Shown: positions 14,302-21,874 of the stretch, piece after piece | Layout: each line of letters starts with the position of its first letter | How positions within the stretch are numbered: position 1 is the stretch's first letter | Assembly (NCBI GenBank): GCA_022844005.1 | Contig: JALHMN010000035.1 | Span: 1-33,239, forward strand | Length of the DNA: 33,239 bases | Source of the DNA: a bacterium | GTDB lineage: Bacteria > Pseudomonadota > Alphaproteobacteria > Ferrovibrionales > Ferrovibrionaceae | Reading direction: 5' to 3' | Notes under the pieces: generated by a model | What the model was told of the DNA's origin: nothing | Databases searched by the model: none | The model's input: only the letters and a program-made list of their open reading frames with translations | Translations under genes and position numbers: made by a program

Positions 14302-14317
14302 AAGTGAGTCTTCACTC
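14302..14317. promoter_or_regulatory. Second copy of the tetR-linked operator
   Basis: AAGTGA-GTCT-TCACTC repeats the operator at 13693. Read in opposite orientation the two share GAAGTGAGTnnTCACT, 14 of 16 positions. It lies between the 3' ends of tetR and the convergent hydrolase gene, where no promoter is expected. Confidence 0.5.
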
Positions 14318-14403
14318 CCTGGAAGGGCCATGTCGTCCCCAATCGGGGGATCTCACCCTGAGCGCCGATCGTACTGGGCGCATTCGAGGTGCGGAACGCT
14401 CGA

Positions 14404-15960
14404 TCAGAGGGACGCGCGGTCGAGCCGTTGGACCGCGCCGCCTTCGCCCAGGTGGACATGTGTCAGGCCGCGCGCTTCCGAGCGCATGCGCCAGGTGAGC
14501 AATGCCTGGGCATAGTCGCGAACCCGATCCGCACAGGCGGGATCGCGGCTTCGGTCGACCCGTTCGCCCGGGTCGGAGGTGAGGTCGAAGAAAAGAGGCG
14601 GCAGTCCGGCGAAATGGACGTATTTGCCCGCCTCGTCGCGGATGACGGCGAGATGGCATTCGTCGGAGGCCAGACCGAGACGGTCCTCGAACCAGCTGCT
14701 GCGGACGCTGCGGAAATCGAACTCCCAATGCGCATGCCGGCGCCAGTGATCCGGCCCGTCCCCTGTCAGGAACGGCATCAGAGAGCGGCCGTCGCAGGCC
14801 GGGGGCGGGATCCGGCCGATGCGCTCCAGGATGGTCGGCATCACGTCGACGGATTCGCTGAAGGCGTCGACGACCCGTCCGCGGCTGCGATCGGCCGTTG
14901 GGGACGGGTCGGCCACGATCAGAGGGATGTGGAACGACTGATCGAAATAGCCGTCCTTCCCGAACATCCAATGGTCGCCCAGCATTTCGCCGTGATCGGC
15001 GGTGACGACAACCAGCGTGTCCTGCAGCTTGCCCTCCGCCTCGAGAGCCGCGAGCAGGCGCCCGACCGCGTCGTCGACCTGGGCGATCATGCCGTAATAG
15101 GTGGCGCGCAGTTGCGCGAGCGCGGGGTCGGAGAGGCCGGCGAGCGGGGGCTTCTCCTGGATCGGCATCGGTCCGGCCCAGATCCGCTCGAGATGCGCGG
15201 CGAGCCAGGGATGCTGGGCGGCCTCCGTCTCCAGATCCGCCGCGCGCAGGGGCTTGGGAACCGCCGCCGGGTCGATCAGCGCGTTCCAGGGCTCGGGCGC
15301 GATGAACGGCGGGTGCGGGCGGATGTAGGAGAGATGCAGGAAGAATGGTGCCCGGGCGACCGCGAGGTGCCGGATCGCCGCGTCGGTCAGGAAATTCGTT
15401 TCGCTGAAGGCATCCGGAAAACGGGTCGGCGCGAAACTGGGCCCGCCGCCCTCGCCGCCGGGTCGCGCGCGGTCCGGCAGCCAGACATCCTTCGGGCCGG
15501 GCGGCACGGCAAACCCATTTGCCTTCAGATGCGCCCGCCAGGCGGCGTTGTCCTCCGGCAACAGCAGGCCGGCGGTGAAGCCGGGCGCCATACCTTCATA
15601 GGTCGCGAGCGCCGGATCTTCCGCGGCTCGGCCGGTGGGGTCGGCGGCGGTGTCGGTATAGCCGAACAGTACCGGTTCATAGCCGGATTTGCGGGCCTCA
15701 AGCGCGAGTGTGATGTGGCGGGCTTCCAGCGGCGTGCCGTTGCGGACGACGCGATGGTTGTGCAGGTAGAGGCCGGTGAGGAGAGAGGCGCGGGCCGGCC
15801 CGCAGGGCGCGGCTTGGCTGTAGTGGCGCCGGAAGGCAACGCCACGCCGCGCCAGGGCGTCGAGATGCGGCGTCCGCACGCAAGGATGGTCAAAGACCCC
15901 CAGGCAGTCGCCGCGCCATTGGTCCAGCGTTATCAACAGGATATTGGGCTTCCGCGGCAT
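14404..15960 (-). CDS. Phosphonate monoester hydrolase/sulfatase (formylglycine enzyme)
   Basis: A 518-aa alkaline phosphatase superfamily enzyme, close in length and motif order to the Rhizobium/Burkholderia phosphonate monoester hydrolases (PMH). The nucleophile motif CGPAR (residues 53-57, in APCGPARASLLTGLYLHNHR) is the C-x-P-x-R signature whose Cys is converted to formylglycine. Other family blocks are Asp13 in ITLDQWRGD, FFLHLSYIRPHPPF, the metal site TADHGEMLGDH and FSESVDVMPTILE. PMHs hydrolyse phosphonate monoesters and, promiscuously, phosphodiesters and sulfate esters. The maturation enzyme is not in the window. The ATG at 15960 gives MPRKPN; a GTG two codons upstream is an alternative. 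No signal peptide is seen. Confidence 0.88.
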   Translation of the reverse strand: MPRKPNILLITLDQWRGDCLGVFDHPCVRTPHLDALARRGVAFRRHYSQAAPCGPARASLLTGLYLHNHRVVRNGTPLEARHITLALEARKSGYEPVLFGYTDTAADPTGRAAEDPALATYEGMAPGFTAGLLLPEDNAAWRAHLKANGFAVPPGPKDVWLPDRARPGGEGGGPSFAPTRFPDAFSETNFLTDAAIRHLAVARAPFFLHLSYIRPHPPFIAPEPWNALIDPAAVPKPLRAADLETEAAQHPWLAAHLERIWAGPMPIQEKPPLAGLSDPALAQLRATYYGMIAQVDDAVGRLLAALEAEGKLQDTLVVVTADHGEMLGDHWMFGKDGYFDQSFHIPLIVADPSPTADRSRGRVVDAFSESVDVMPTILERIGRIPPPACDGRSLMPFLTGDGPDHWRRHAHWEFDFRSVRSSWFEDRLGLASDECHLAVIRDEAGKYVHFAGLPPLFFDLTSDPGERVDRSRDPACADRVRDYAQALLTWRMRSEARGLTHVHLGEGGAVQRLDRASL

Positions 15961-16063
15961 CTCCACCCCGAACCGGCGGCCCCCCGCCGCCCTGCATCAC
16001 ATCTCAGGCATACTGTGACATCGGCGGAACAATGCGGCCAGGGTGATGGTTGCAACACGCCGA

Positions 16064-16090
16064 TTGACCGGCTCGTGCGTATGCTAAAAT
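16064..16090 (+). promoter_or_regulatory. Possible promoter of the glycine-zipper gene
   Basis: TTGACC (16064-16069) and TAAAAT (16085-16090) are separated by 15 bases, slightly short. This is the only AT-rich -10 candidate before the start at 16130 and would give a leader of about 33 bases. Confidence 0.4.
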
Positions 16091-16129
16091 GCATTCGCGC
16101 ACTGACGCCATGGAGGCAAAGGACATATT

Positions 16130-16633
16130 ATGCGCCCCCGCATCATCGGCCTGACCGCCGCGCTCGTCGGCGCGCTCACCCTGACCGCTCCCGGCGCGCA
16201 GGCGGCGTGCCAGGACGGCAACAATACCGGCCAGGTGCTCGGCACCGTGGGCGGCGCCGTGCTGGGCGGCCTGCTCGGCTCCAAGATCGGCGGCAGGAGC
16301 ACGGTGGGCAAGGTGGCCGGCATCGGTGGCGGTGCCATCCTGGGCGGCCTGGCCGGCGGCGCGCTCGGCAACTACCTGACCTGCAAGGACGAACAGCAGG
16401 TGAGCCAGGCCAATCAGCAGGCCCTGGAAACCCAGCCGACCGGCACCCCGGTGGCCTGGCAGAATCCCGACAGCGGCAATTCCGGCACGGTGACGCCGAC
16501 CAAGACCTATCAGACCACGCAGGGTCAGTACTGCCGCGAGTTCCAGCAGACCATCACCGTCAACGGCAAGTCCGAGCAGGGTTACGGCACCGCCTGCCGC
16601 CAACCCGACGGCAGCTGGAAGGTGGTCCAGTAG
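16130..16633 (+). CDS. Glycine-zipper 2TM surface protein (17-kDa antigen-like)
   Basis: A 167-aa exported protein. The signal peptide is MRPRIIGLTAALVGALTLTAPGAQA, cleaved about residue 25. A glycine-zipper region follows (about residues 35-82: VLGTVGGAVLGGLLGSKIGG and IGGGAILGGLAGGALGNYL), as in the rickettsial 17-kDa surface antigen family. These Gly-x3-Gly helices insert or pack at the outer membrane. The C-terminal half (QYCREFQQTITVNGKSEQGYGTACRQPDGSWKVV) is the conserved beta domain, with two Cys that may pair. No lipobox is visible. It is monocistronic and converges with the phosphoesterase gene 6 bases away. Confidence 0.9.
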   Translation: MRPRIIGLTAALVGALTLTAPGAQAACQDGNNTGQVLGTVGGAVLGGLLGSKIGGRSTVGKVAGIGGGAILGGLAGGALGNYLTCKDEQQVSQANQQALETQPTGTPVAWQNPDSGNSGTVTPTKTYQTTQGQYCREFQQTITVNGKSEQGYGTACRQPDGSWKVVQ

Positions 16634-16639
16634 GGCCTC

Positions 16640-17461
16640 TCAGCGCGGGCCGTAAGCGTCTGGAAAATCGACGATATTGAGTGTCGGCGCAGCGGGGATC
16701 TCGACCAGGCGCCGATCGTGCCGGCCGTCCTCGAACAGGCTGTGCTCGACATAGCCGACGCGCTTCGTGCCGTAGCGGGGCTGATGGACGTCGGGGATGA
16801 TGAAGGCGGTCGATGGTGCCCAGACGTGGCGCTGGCCGCCGATGTCGGTGCTGCGATACTGGTGCACATGCCCGCAGGCGATCACGGCGGGGCGGCAATT
16901 TCCCAGCGCAGTCAACAGCTTGGCGCGCGGCCCCGGATTGAGGAAGCGGCCCCCCACGACCGCCTCGCCGGGGTCCTGGTCGCAGAGCGGCTTGTGGATG
17001 AAGAGCGCCACGGCACGACCGTTCGCCTTGGCGGCGGCGGTGGCGATGAAGTCCTCCTGCGGGCCGGAGAGGTCGCTGCCGAAGGCTTGGGCGTTGCAGC
17101 CGATCAGGCGCCAGCCGGGTATGTCGACCCGCCAGAAATCCTCACCAAATTCAGACACATAGCGCGCCCTGCGCTCGGCATCGATCGGGTGCTGGTGGAT
17201 GTTCTCGATCTCGATGTTGTCGCCGAGATCGTGGTTGCCGGGGATGGCGCGGAAGCGCAGGCCGAGGCCCTGGTGCAGTTCGCGGGCGAAGGCGAGTTCG
17301 TCGGCTTCCTCGGCGCCGTTCAGAGTGAGGTCGCCGGTATTGATCACCAGATCCGGCTTCGAAGCCCGCAGCGCCTCGGCTATCGCATTGAAATTGCTCA
17401 CGAAGAAGGGCTTCGTGCGGCTGAGGTGGGTGTCCGAGATCTGAGCTATGCGAAACGGCAT
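16640..17461 (-). CDS. Calcineurin-like metallophosphoesterase (CpdA-like)
   Basis: A 273-aa cytosolic metallophosphoesterase. All metal-site blocks of the family are present: DTH in IAQISDTHLS (residues 9-11), INTGDLTLNG, AIPGNHDLGD, ALFIHKPLCD and ACGHVHQY. The set and spacing match the CpdA/class III cyclic-nucleotide phosphodiesterase group, so hydrolysis of cAMP or another cyclic or phosphodiester substrate is likely. A nucleotide cyclase lies 6 kb away, which makes cAMP turnover plausible but unproven. It is a single minus-strand gene convergent with the glycine-zipper gene. The 171 bases upstream carry no obvious element. Confidence 0.88.
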   Translation of the reverse strand: MPFRIAQISDTHLSRTKPFFVSNFNAIAEALRASKPDLVINTGDLTLNGAEEADELAFARELHQGLGLRFRAIPGNHDLGDNIEIENIHQHPIDAERRARYVSEFGEDFWRVDIPGWRLIGCNAQAFGSDLSGPQEDFIATAAAKANGRAVALFIHKPLCDQDPGEAVVGGRFLNPGPRAKLLTALGNCRPAVIACGHVHQYRSTDIGGQRHVWAPSTAFIIPDVHQPRYGTKRVGYVEHSLFEDGRHDRRLVEIPAAPTLNIVDFPDAYGPR

Positions 17462-17632
17462 GACGACAGCCTAGCAGATCCGTGTGACGGCTCGGCGAAC
17501 CAGCGCTCGCCCGTCCTTCACCGTGACCACGCATCCGGCCATGCGGAAAGCGCAACCCAACACCGGCCTGCACGTTTCACCCCGGCGAGAATCATCCGAA
17601 GCAACGCGTCCTCGCGCCCGGGAGCACAAGGC

Positions 17633-17821
17633 ATGGCCGTCTATCACGCCTATTTCGCCGGCCGCGCCGCGGACGAGCATGCCGCCTATGTCATCGACGC
17701 GGCGACGGACGACGACGCGGTCGTGCTGCTGCGGCGGCACGACCGTTTCGCCGCCGAATCGGAGTTGTGGCAGCGCGACCGGCGAGTCTACCCCAATCCG
17801 CTGTTCTGGCCGGGAGGCTGA
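17633..17821 (+). CDS. Small conserved-looking protein of unknown function
   Basis: A 62-aa protein (MAVYHAYFAGRAADEH... ending in NPLFWPGG). It has a good ribosome site (GGAG, 8 bases before ATG). Codon use fits the neighbours, with high third-position GC. The N-terminal strand followed by an acidic turn (IDAATDDDAVVLLRRHDRF) resembles small single-domain proteins common in Rhodospirillales, but no family can be named. There is no signal peptide and no membrane helix. It ends 8 bases before the 3' end of the convergent hydantoinase gene. Confidence 0.6.
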   Translation: MAVYHAYFAGRAADEHAAYVIDAATDDDAVVLLRRHDRFAAESELWQRDRRVYPNPLFWPGG

Positions 17822-17829
17822 ATCCGCCG

Positions 17830-19281
17830 TCAGGCGAAGAGGGCGGGGTCGACGACGGGGCGGCCGCGGGGGATGGCGGTCTGCGGCGGGTCGCAGGGCA
17901 GGAAGCGGCCGCGGCCGGCTTCCGCCACCACGGTGCCGTCCTTCACCACCAACTCGCCGCGCGACCAGGTCTCCACCGGCCAGCCCTTCAGCTGCATGCC
18001 CTCATAGGGCGTGTAGCCGACATTGTCGTTCAGCATCTTGGCGGTGATGGTGACGTCCTTCGCTTCGTCCCACAGCGCGAAGTCGGCATCGGCGCCGATC
18101 GCGATCGTGCCCTTCTTGGGGTGCAGGCCGTAGAGCTTGGCGTGGTTGGTGGCGGTGAGGGCCACGAACTGCTGGATCGAGATGCGTCCCGTCTGCACGC
18201 CGTTGGAGAAGAGGAGCGGCAGGCGGGTGGCGATGCCGGGCAGGCCGTTCGGCACCTTGGTGAAGGAGGGCTTCGGGCCGGAGGCGAACTTGCCGGTCTT
18301 GTCCATCGCATAGGGCGAGTGGTCGGAGGAGAGGACGGAGAAGATGCCGTTCTCGAGCCCGCGCCAGACGAAATCCTGGTTCGCCTTGTCGCGCGGCGGC
18401 GGCGAGCAGAGGCACTTCACCCCGTGCCAGTCGGCACCGTCGAAGGGGCCCATGTCCTCTTCGGAGAGGAAGAGATACTGCGGGCAGGTCTCGCCGTAAA
18501 TTCTGAGGCCGCGCCCCTGGGCCCAGTGGATCTGCTCGATCGCCTCCTTGGCCGAGACATGGACGAGCAGGATCGGCGTATCGAGGAGTTCGGCGAACGA
18601 GATGGCGCGATGCGTCGCCTCGCGCTCGACCACGTTCGGGCGGGAGGTGCCGTGATAGCGGGGCGCGATGCGGCCGGCCTGTTCCAGCTTCTCGGTGATC
18701 CAGCCGATGCAGTCGGTGTTTTCCGCATGCACCATCATCATGGCGCCCTCGCGCCGGGCCAGCGCCATCACGTCCAGCATCTGCCGGTCGTTCAGCTTCA
18801 GGTCGTCATAGGTCATGTAGACCTTGAACGAGGTGTAGCCGTCGCGGATCAGCGCGGGGAGTTCCTGTCCCAGCACCGCCTGGGAGGGATCGGCGATGAT
18901 CAGGTGGAAGGCATAGTCGATGACCGGCTTCCCCGCCGCCTTGGCGTGATAGTCGCTGACCGCGGCCCTGAGCGACTGGCCCTTCAGCTGCTGGGCGAAG
19001 GGAATGATGGTGGTGGTGCCCCCCGTCGCGGCGGAACGGGTGCCGGAATAGAAATCGTCGGCATTGCGCGAACCGTCGGGGGCGGCCGGCTGGTCGAAAT
19101 GGCAATGGCTGTCGATGCCGCCGGGCAGCACCAGCTTGCCGGTCGCGTCGACGACCTTGCCGTCTTCCAGCGATTCAGCCAGCGCGGTGATGCGGCCGTC
19201 CTTGATGCCGATATCGGCGGTGAAGACATCGGAGGCGGTGCCGATGCGCCCGCCCTTCACCACCAGGTCGAATTTCGCCAT
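17830..19281 (-). CDS. Dihydropyrimidinase/hydantoinase family amidohydrolase
   Basis: A 483-aa metal-dependent cyclic amidohydrolase that opens dihydropyrimidine or hydantoin rings. The binuclear metal set is complete: His59 and His61 (GGIDSHCHFD), the carboxylated Lys153 (SFKVYMTYDD), His185 (MVHAENTD), His241 (LVHVSAKEA) and Asp320 (SSDHSPY). The length matches D-hydantoinases. It is the last gene of a seven-gene minus operon, coupled by a one-base TGATG overlap to the racemase-family gene. Linkage to an ABC importer and a racemase-family enzyme suggests catabolism of an imported hydantoin, ureide or pyrimidine-like compound. The exact substrate is not readable from sequence. Confidence 0.93.
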   Translation of the reverse strand: MAKFDLVVKGGRIGTASDVFTADIGIKDGRITALAESLEDGKVVDATGKLVLPGGIDSHCHFDQPAAPDGSRNADDFYSGTRSAATGGTTTIIPFAQQLKGQSLRAAVSDYHAKAAGKPVIDYAFHLIIADPSQAVLGQELPALIRDGYTSFKVYMTYDDLKLNDRQMLDVMALARREGAMMMVHAENTDCIGWITEKLEQAGRIAPRYHGTSRPNVVEREATHRAISFAELLDTPILLVHVSAKEAIEQIHWAQGRGLRIYGETCPQYLFLSEEDMGPFDGADWHGVKCLCSPPPRDKANQDFVWRGLENGIFSVLSSDHSPYAMDKTGKFASGPKPSFTKVPNGLPGIATRLPLLFSNGVQTGRISIQQFVALTATNHAKLYGLHPKKGTIAIGADADFALWDEAKDVTITAKMLNDNVGYTPYEGMQLKGWPVETWSRGELVVKDGTVVAEAGRGRFLPCDPPQTAIPRGRPVVDPALFA

Positions 19282-20015
19282 CACGCCACCTCCTGAAACA
19301 GCCGGCCCCAGCCCTGAATGCGCTTCGGATCGGCCCCGGCCTGGCGCATGCCGCCCCAGACCGCCGTCGCCACCGTGTCGTAGATCGGGATGCCGAGTTC
19401 GCGCTCCAGCCGGTTCACCACCAGGGCGCCGCGCAAATTGGTGCAGAAGATGGTGATCGCCTGCGGCTTCTCCTTCGCCACAGCGCGGACCATGTCGGCG
19501 ATCGTCTCCTCGCCGTATTCGGAGAAGGAGAAATTGCCGCGGTCGCCCAGGTGACGCTCGGCGGCGCAGGTCCAGCCCTGCTCGGCCTGCCAGTTCGCGA
19601 GGATCTTCTCCTGGATCTCGTCCAGATAGGGCGTCACCAGGCCGTAGCGGGTGACATTCGTCGCCTTGAAGATCTCGGCCAGCGCCAGCGTGGAGGAGGT
19701 GGCGGGCACGCCGGTCGCGGCGGTGATCGCGGCGCAGAGATCGACATCCGCCCGCATGCCGAGCCAGCCGGCCGAGGTGCCGTTCCAGCAGATCGACTGC
19801 ACCTTGGCATCGGCCAGCAGACTGGCGGCGGCCAGGATCGGCGCATTGTCGAACTGGCCGAGGGCCGCGTCCTTCAGCGAGATCTCGGTCACCTTGAAGC
19901 GGCCGAAATGGGCGGTGACGTCGGGCGTGCCGGCCAGCATGGCCGCGGTCACCGGCTCCAGCACGGTGTTCGAGGAGGGCGTCAGCATGCCCAGCAGCGT
20001 GCGCTTCATCTTCAA
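19281..20015 (-). CDS. Maleate isomerase/Asp-Glu racemase superfamily protein
   Basis: A 244-aa protein of the superfamily that contains maleate cis-trans isomerase, arylmalonate decarboxylase and hydantoin or glutamate racemases. Two catalytic cysteines are in place: Cys76 in SICWNGTSAGWLG and Cys191 in IFCTNLRGA. Their spacing is close to the Cys76/Cys194 pair of maleate isomerases, and LTPSSNTVLEP near the N-terminus also fits that branch. In this operon it could isomerise or racemise the substrate or product of the hydantoinase. The gene overlaps the upstream GNAT gene by 4 bases and the hydantoinase by one. Confidence 0.85.
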   Translation of the reverse strand: MKMKRTLLGMLTPSSNTVLEPVTAAMLAGTPDVTAHFGRFKVTEISLKDAALGQFDNAPILAAASLLADAKVQSICWNGTSAGWLGMRADVDLCAAITAATGVPATSSTLALAEIFKATNVTRYGLVTPYLDEIQEKILANWQAEQGWTCAAERHLGDRGNFSFSEYGEETIADMVRAVAKEKPQAITIFCTNLRGALVVNRLERELGIPIYDTVATAVWGGMRQAGADPKRIQGWGRLFQEVA

Positions 20016-20848
20016 CCCAGTTCGTAGGTGGTGATGCCGTAGAGGCCGGCCTTATCAATAGCCGGTTCCGGACCGGTATACATGCGCGCGGTCTCGAAGG
20101 CGGGCTGCCAGCCGAAGCCGGTGGCGAGCTTCACCGCATCGGCATGGGGTTCCGGCAGGTCGAGGCTGACCGGGCCTTCGATACCGGCGCAGAGGCCGAG
20201 CACCAGGCGGTCGGCGGTGCCGCGATCGGAGGCATAGAGCGGGCCGATCTTGGCCCCCGTCCGGCAGGGCCGGATGACGCCGAGGCCGGCGATATCGCCT
20301 TCGCGGAGCACGGCGAGCGCTTTGTGCCCCGGCAGCCCGAGCCAGGCGGAGAGGAAGGCGTCGCGGCCTTCGGGAAAGAACCGGCGGTCATAGGCGGCGA
20401 TCCGGTCGAAGGGCAGGGTTCGCGCATCGATCAGCCCGGCGGCGCTGCCCTGCGGTGCCGCCCCGGTGTAGCGGATGTTCCGCCAGTAGAGGTCGAAGCC
20501 CGACTTCCGGTAGTTCTCCTGCTGCGCCGGCACGCCGTCGAGGCCGACATTGCGCCCCGCCAGATGCCGCATGCCGGCCTGCCAGACGGCATAGCCATGG
20601 CCCTTGCCGCGGCCGGCGGGTGTGGCGATGTAGAAGCCGAGGAAGCCGAGGCCGGTACCATAGCGTACCACGGAAATGCAGGCGACCGGTTCCTCGCCGT
20701 TCCAGCCCATGAGGAAGCCGTGCGGATCGGCCGCCTGGAAGGCGATGGCGTCGGAGAGGCCGGGATTCCACCCCTCGGCCGCCGCCCAACCGGCGGCGCG
20801 GTCGAGATCCGCCCGGCCCATGACACGGATGGAGAGCGGCAGGGTCAT
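20012..20848 (-). CDS. GNAT family N-acetyltransferase with C-terminal extension
   Basis: A 278-aa protein. The N-terminal GNAT domain (about residues 5-130) has the acetyl-CoA loop ATPAGRGKGHGYAVW and the block VGLDGVPAQQENYRKSGFDLYWRNIRY, typical of YitH-like GNATs. A second, weaker domain (about residues 135-278) matches the usual C-terminal acetyltransferase-like half of this subgroup. The reaction is acetyl transfer to an unknown amine. It overlaps the permease gene upstream and the racemase-family gene downstream by 4 bases each, so it belongs to the operon. Its acceptor may be an amino product of the pathway. Confidence 0.88.
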   Translation of the reverse strand: MTLPLSIRVMGRADLDRAAGWAAAEGWNPGLSDAIAFQAADPHGFLMGWNGEEPVACISVVRYGTGLGFLGFYIATPAGRGKGHGYAVWQAGMRHLAGRNVGLDGVPAQQENYRKSGFDLYWRNIRYTGAAPQGSAAGLIDARTLPFDRIAAYDRRFFPEGRDAFLSAWLGLPGHKALAVLREGDIAGLGVIRPCRTGAKIGPLYASDRGTADRLVLGLCAGIEGPVSLDLPEPHADAVKLATGFGWQPAFETARMYTGPEPAIDKAGLYGITTYELG

Positions 20849-21687
20849 ACCCCCCTGCCGGCGTCGGAGCCCTGGCGGCGGCGGCGGCGGTCGATCAGGG
20901 TGAAGGCCGCGAGCGCGATGCCGATCACCAGGAAGGACAGGCCCGTGGTGACGGTGCCGAGGGCGTAGAGAACCGGGGTCGTGACGTTGGTGGTCATGCC
21001 GTAGATCTCGAGCGGGAGCGTGTTGAAGCTGCCCGCAGTGTAGAGCGTGCGAGCGAATTCGTCGTAGGAGAGCGTGAAGCCGAACAGCCCGACGCCGATG
21101 AGGGAGGGCAGCAGGATGGGGATCACCACATGGCGGATGGTCTGCCAGGGCGTGGCGCCGAGATCGCGCGCGGCTTCCTCATAGGCCGGGCTGAAGCGGT
21201 TGAAGACCGCGAACATGATGAGAAGGCCGAAGGGCAGCGTCCATGACAGATGCGCGCCGAAGCCGGAGGAGTACCAGTTGGTGTCGAGTTCGAGCAGCCG
21301 GAAGAGGAGGCCGATGCCCAGGCTGACCAGGATCGAGGGCACGATCAGGCTGGCGATGGCGAGATAGAAGACGATCCCGGAGCCCAGGAAGCGGCGGCGG
21401 AAGGCGAGGCCGGCCATGAAGGAGAAGATCACCGTCACCAGCATGACGGCGAGGCCGAGAGCCATGGAGCGCTGGAAGGAGCCGGCGAAGTCGCCCACCA
21501 TCTGCGTCTCGAACAGGTTTTCGAACCAGCGGGTGGAGAGCCCGTTCATCGGGAAGGTGAGGCCGCCGTTCGGTCCCTGGAAGGACAGGATGACGATGGT
21601 GGAGAGCGGACCGTAGAGAAACAGCACGAAGAGGCAGAAGAAGCCCGCGAGCAGATAGAAGCCGAGGCCGCGTTCACCCTGGTTCAT
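20845..21687 (-). CDS. ABC transporter permease, PotC-like
   Basis: A 280-aa inner-membrane permease with about six helices. The EAA loop that contacts the ATPase is visible as YEEAARDLGATPWQTIRHVVIPILLPSLIGVGLFGFTLSYDEFARTLY. It matches the PotC/second-permease branch of the polyamine/opine/iron-type importers. It forms the channel with the permease at 21875-22726. An unusual 187-bp non-coding gap with two dispersed repeats separates the two permease genes, while the downstream GNAT gene overlaps by 4 bases. Confidence 0.94.
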   Translation of the reverse strand: MNQGERGLGFYLLAGFFCLFVLFLYGPLSTIVILSFQGPNGGLTFPMNGLSTRWFENLFETQMVGDFAGSFQRSMALGLAVMLVTVIFSFMAGLAFRRRFLGSGIVFYLAIASLIVPSILVSLGIGLLFRLLELDTNWYSSGFGAHLSWTLPFGLLIMFAVFNRFSPAYEEAARDLGATPWQTIRHVVIPILLPSLIGVGLFGFTLSYDEFARTLYTAGSFNTLPLEIYGMTTNVTTPVLYALGTVTTGLSFLVIGIALAAFTLIDRRRRRQGSDAGRGV

Positions 21688-21723
21688 GGTTCAGGACCCG
21701 GCCGCGAGGGGTGCGGCGAACAG

Positions 21724-21770
21724 CTCGTCCTTCGAGACGCGGCCCTTGCGGGCCGGCCTCAGGATGAGGT
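21724..21770 (-). repeat. Dispersed palindromic repeat, copy 1
   Basis: Read on the minus strand this is a CCTCATCCTGAGG start, a GC hairpin and a GTCTCGAAGGACGAG end. This is the general form of a short intergenic palindrome common in alphaproteobacteria. The inner hairpin CGGCCC-TTGC-GGGCCG spans 21740-21755. It lies between two permease genes of one operon. Confidence 0.65.
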
Positions 21771-21787
21771 GTTCGACTTTGAAGCAG

Positions 21788-21836
21788 CCCTCATCCCGCG
21801 GAGGCCGCGGAGCGGCCGGCTCCAAGGGCGAGGGCG
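21788..21836 (+). repeat. Dispersed palindromic repeat, copy 2 (diverged, opposite orientation)
   Basis: This has the same architecture as copy 1 on the other strand: CCCTCATCCCGCGGAGG, then a GGCCGC-GGA-GCGGCC hairpin, then GGCTCCAAGGGCGAGG. It has diverged more than copy 1. The two copies face each other 17 bases apart, so the transcript could form one long composite structure. Confidence 0.55.
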
Positions 21837-21874
21837 AGGCGAGGCTGACGGGCCGGCAGGCGAGGGCGTGCATG

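Noticed and set aside
16718-17632. N-terminal extension of the 62-aa gene into a 367-codon frame
   Set aside because: The extension is antisense to the metallophosphoesterase. The ATG at 17633 has a well-placed GGAG.
21691-21873. A 60-codon minus-strand gene between the two permeases
   Set aside because: Its sequence is explained by two copies of a dispersed palindromic repeat; no ribosome site or domain is seen.
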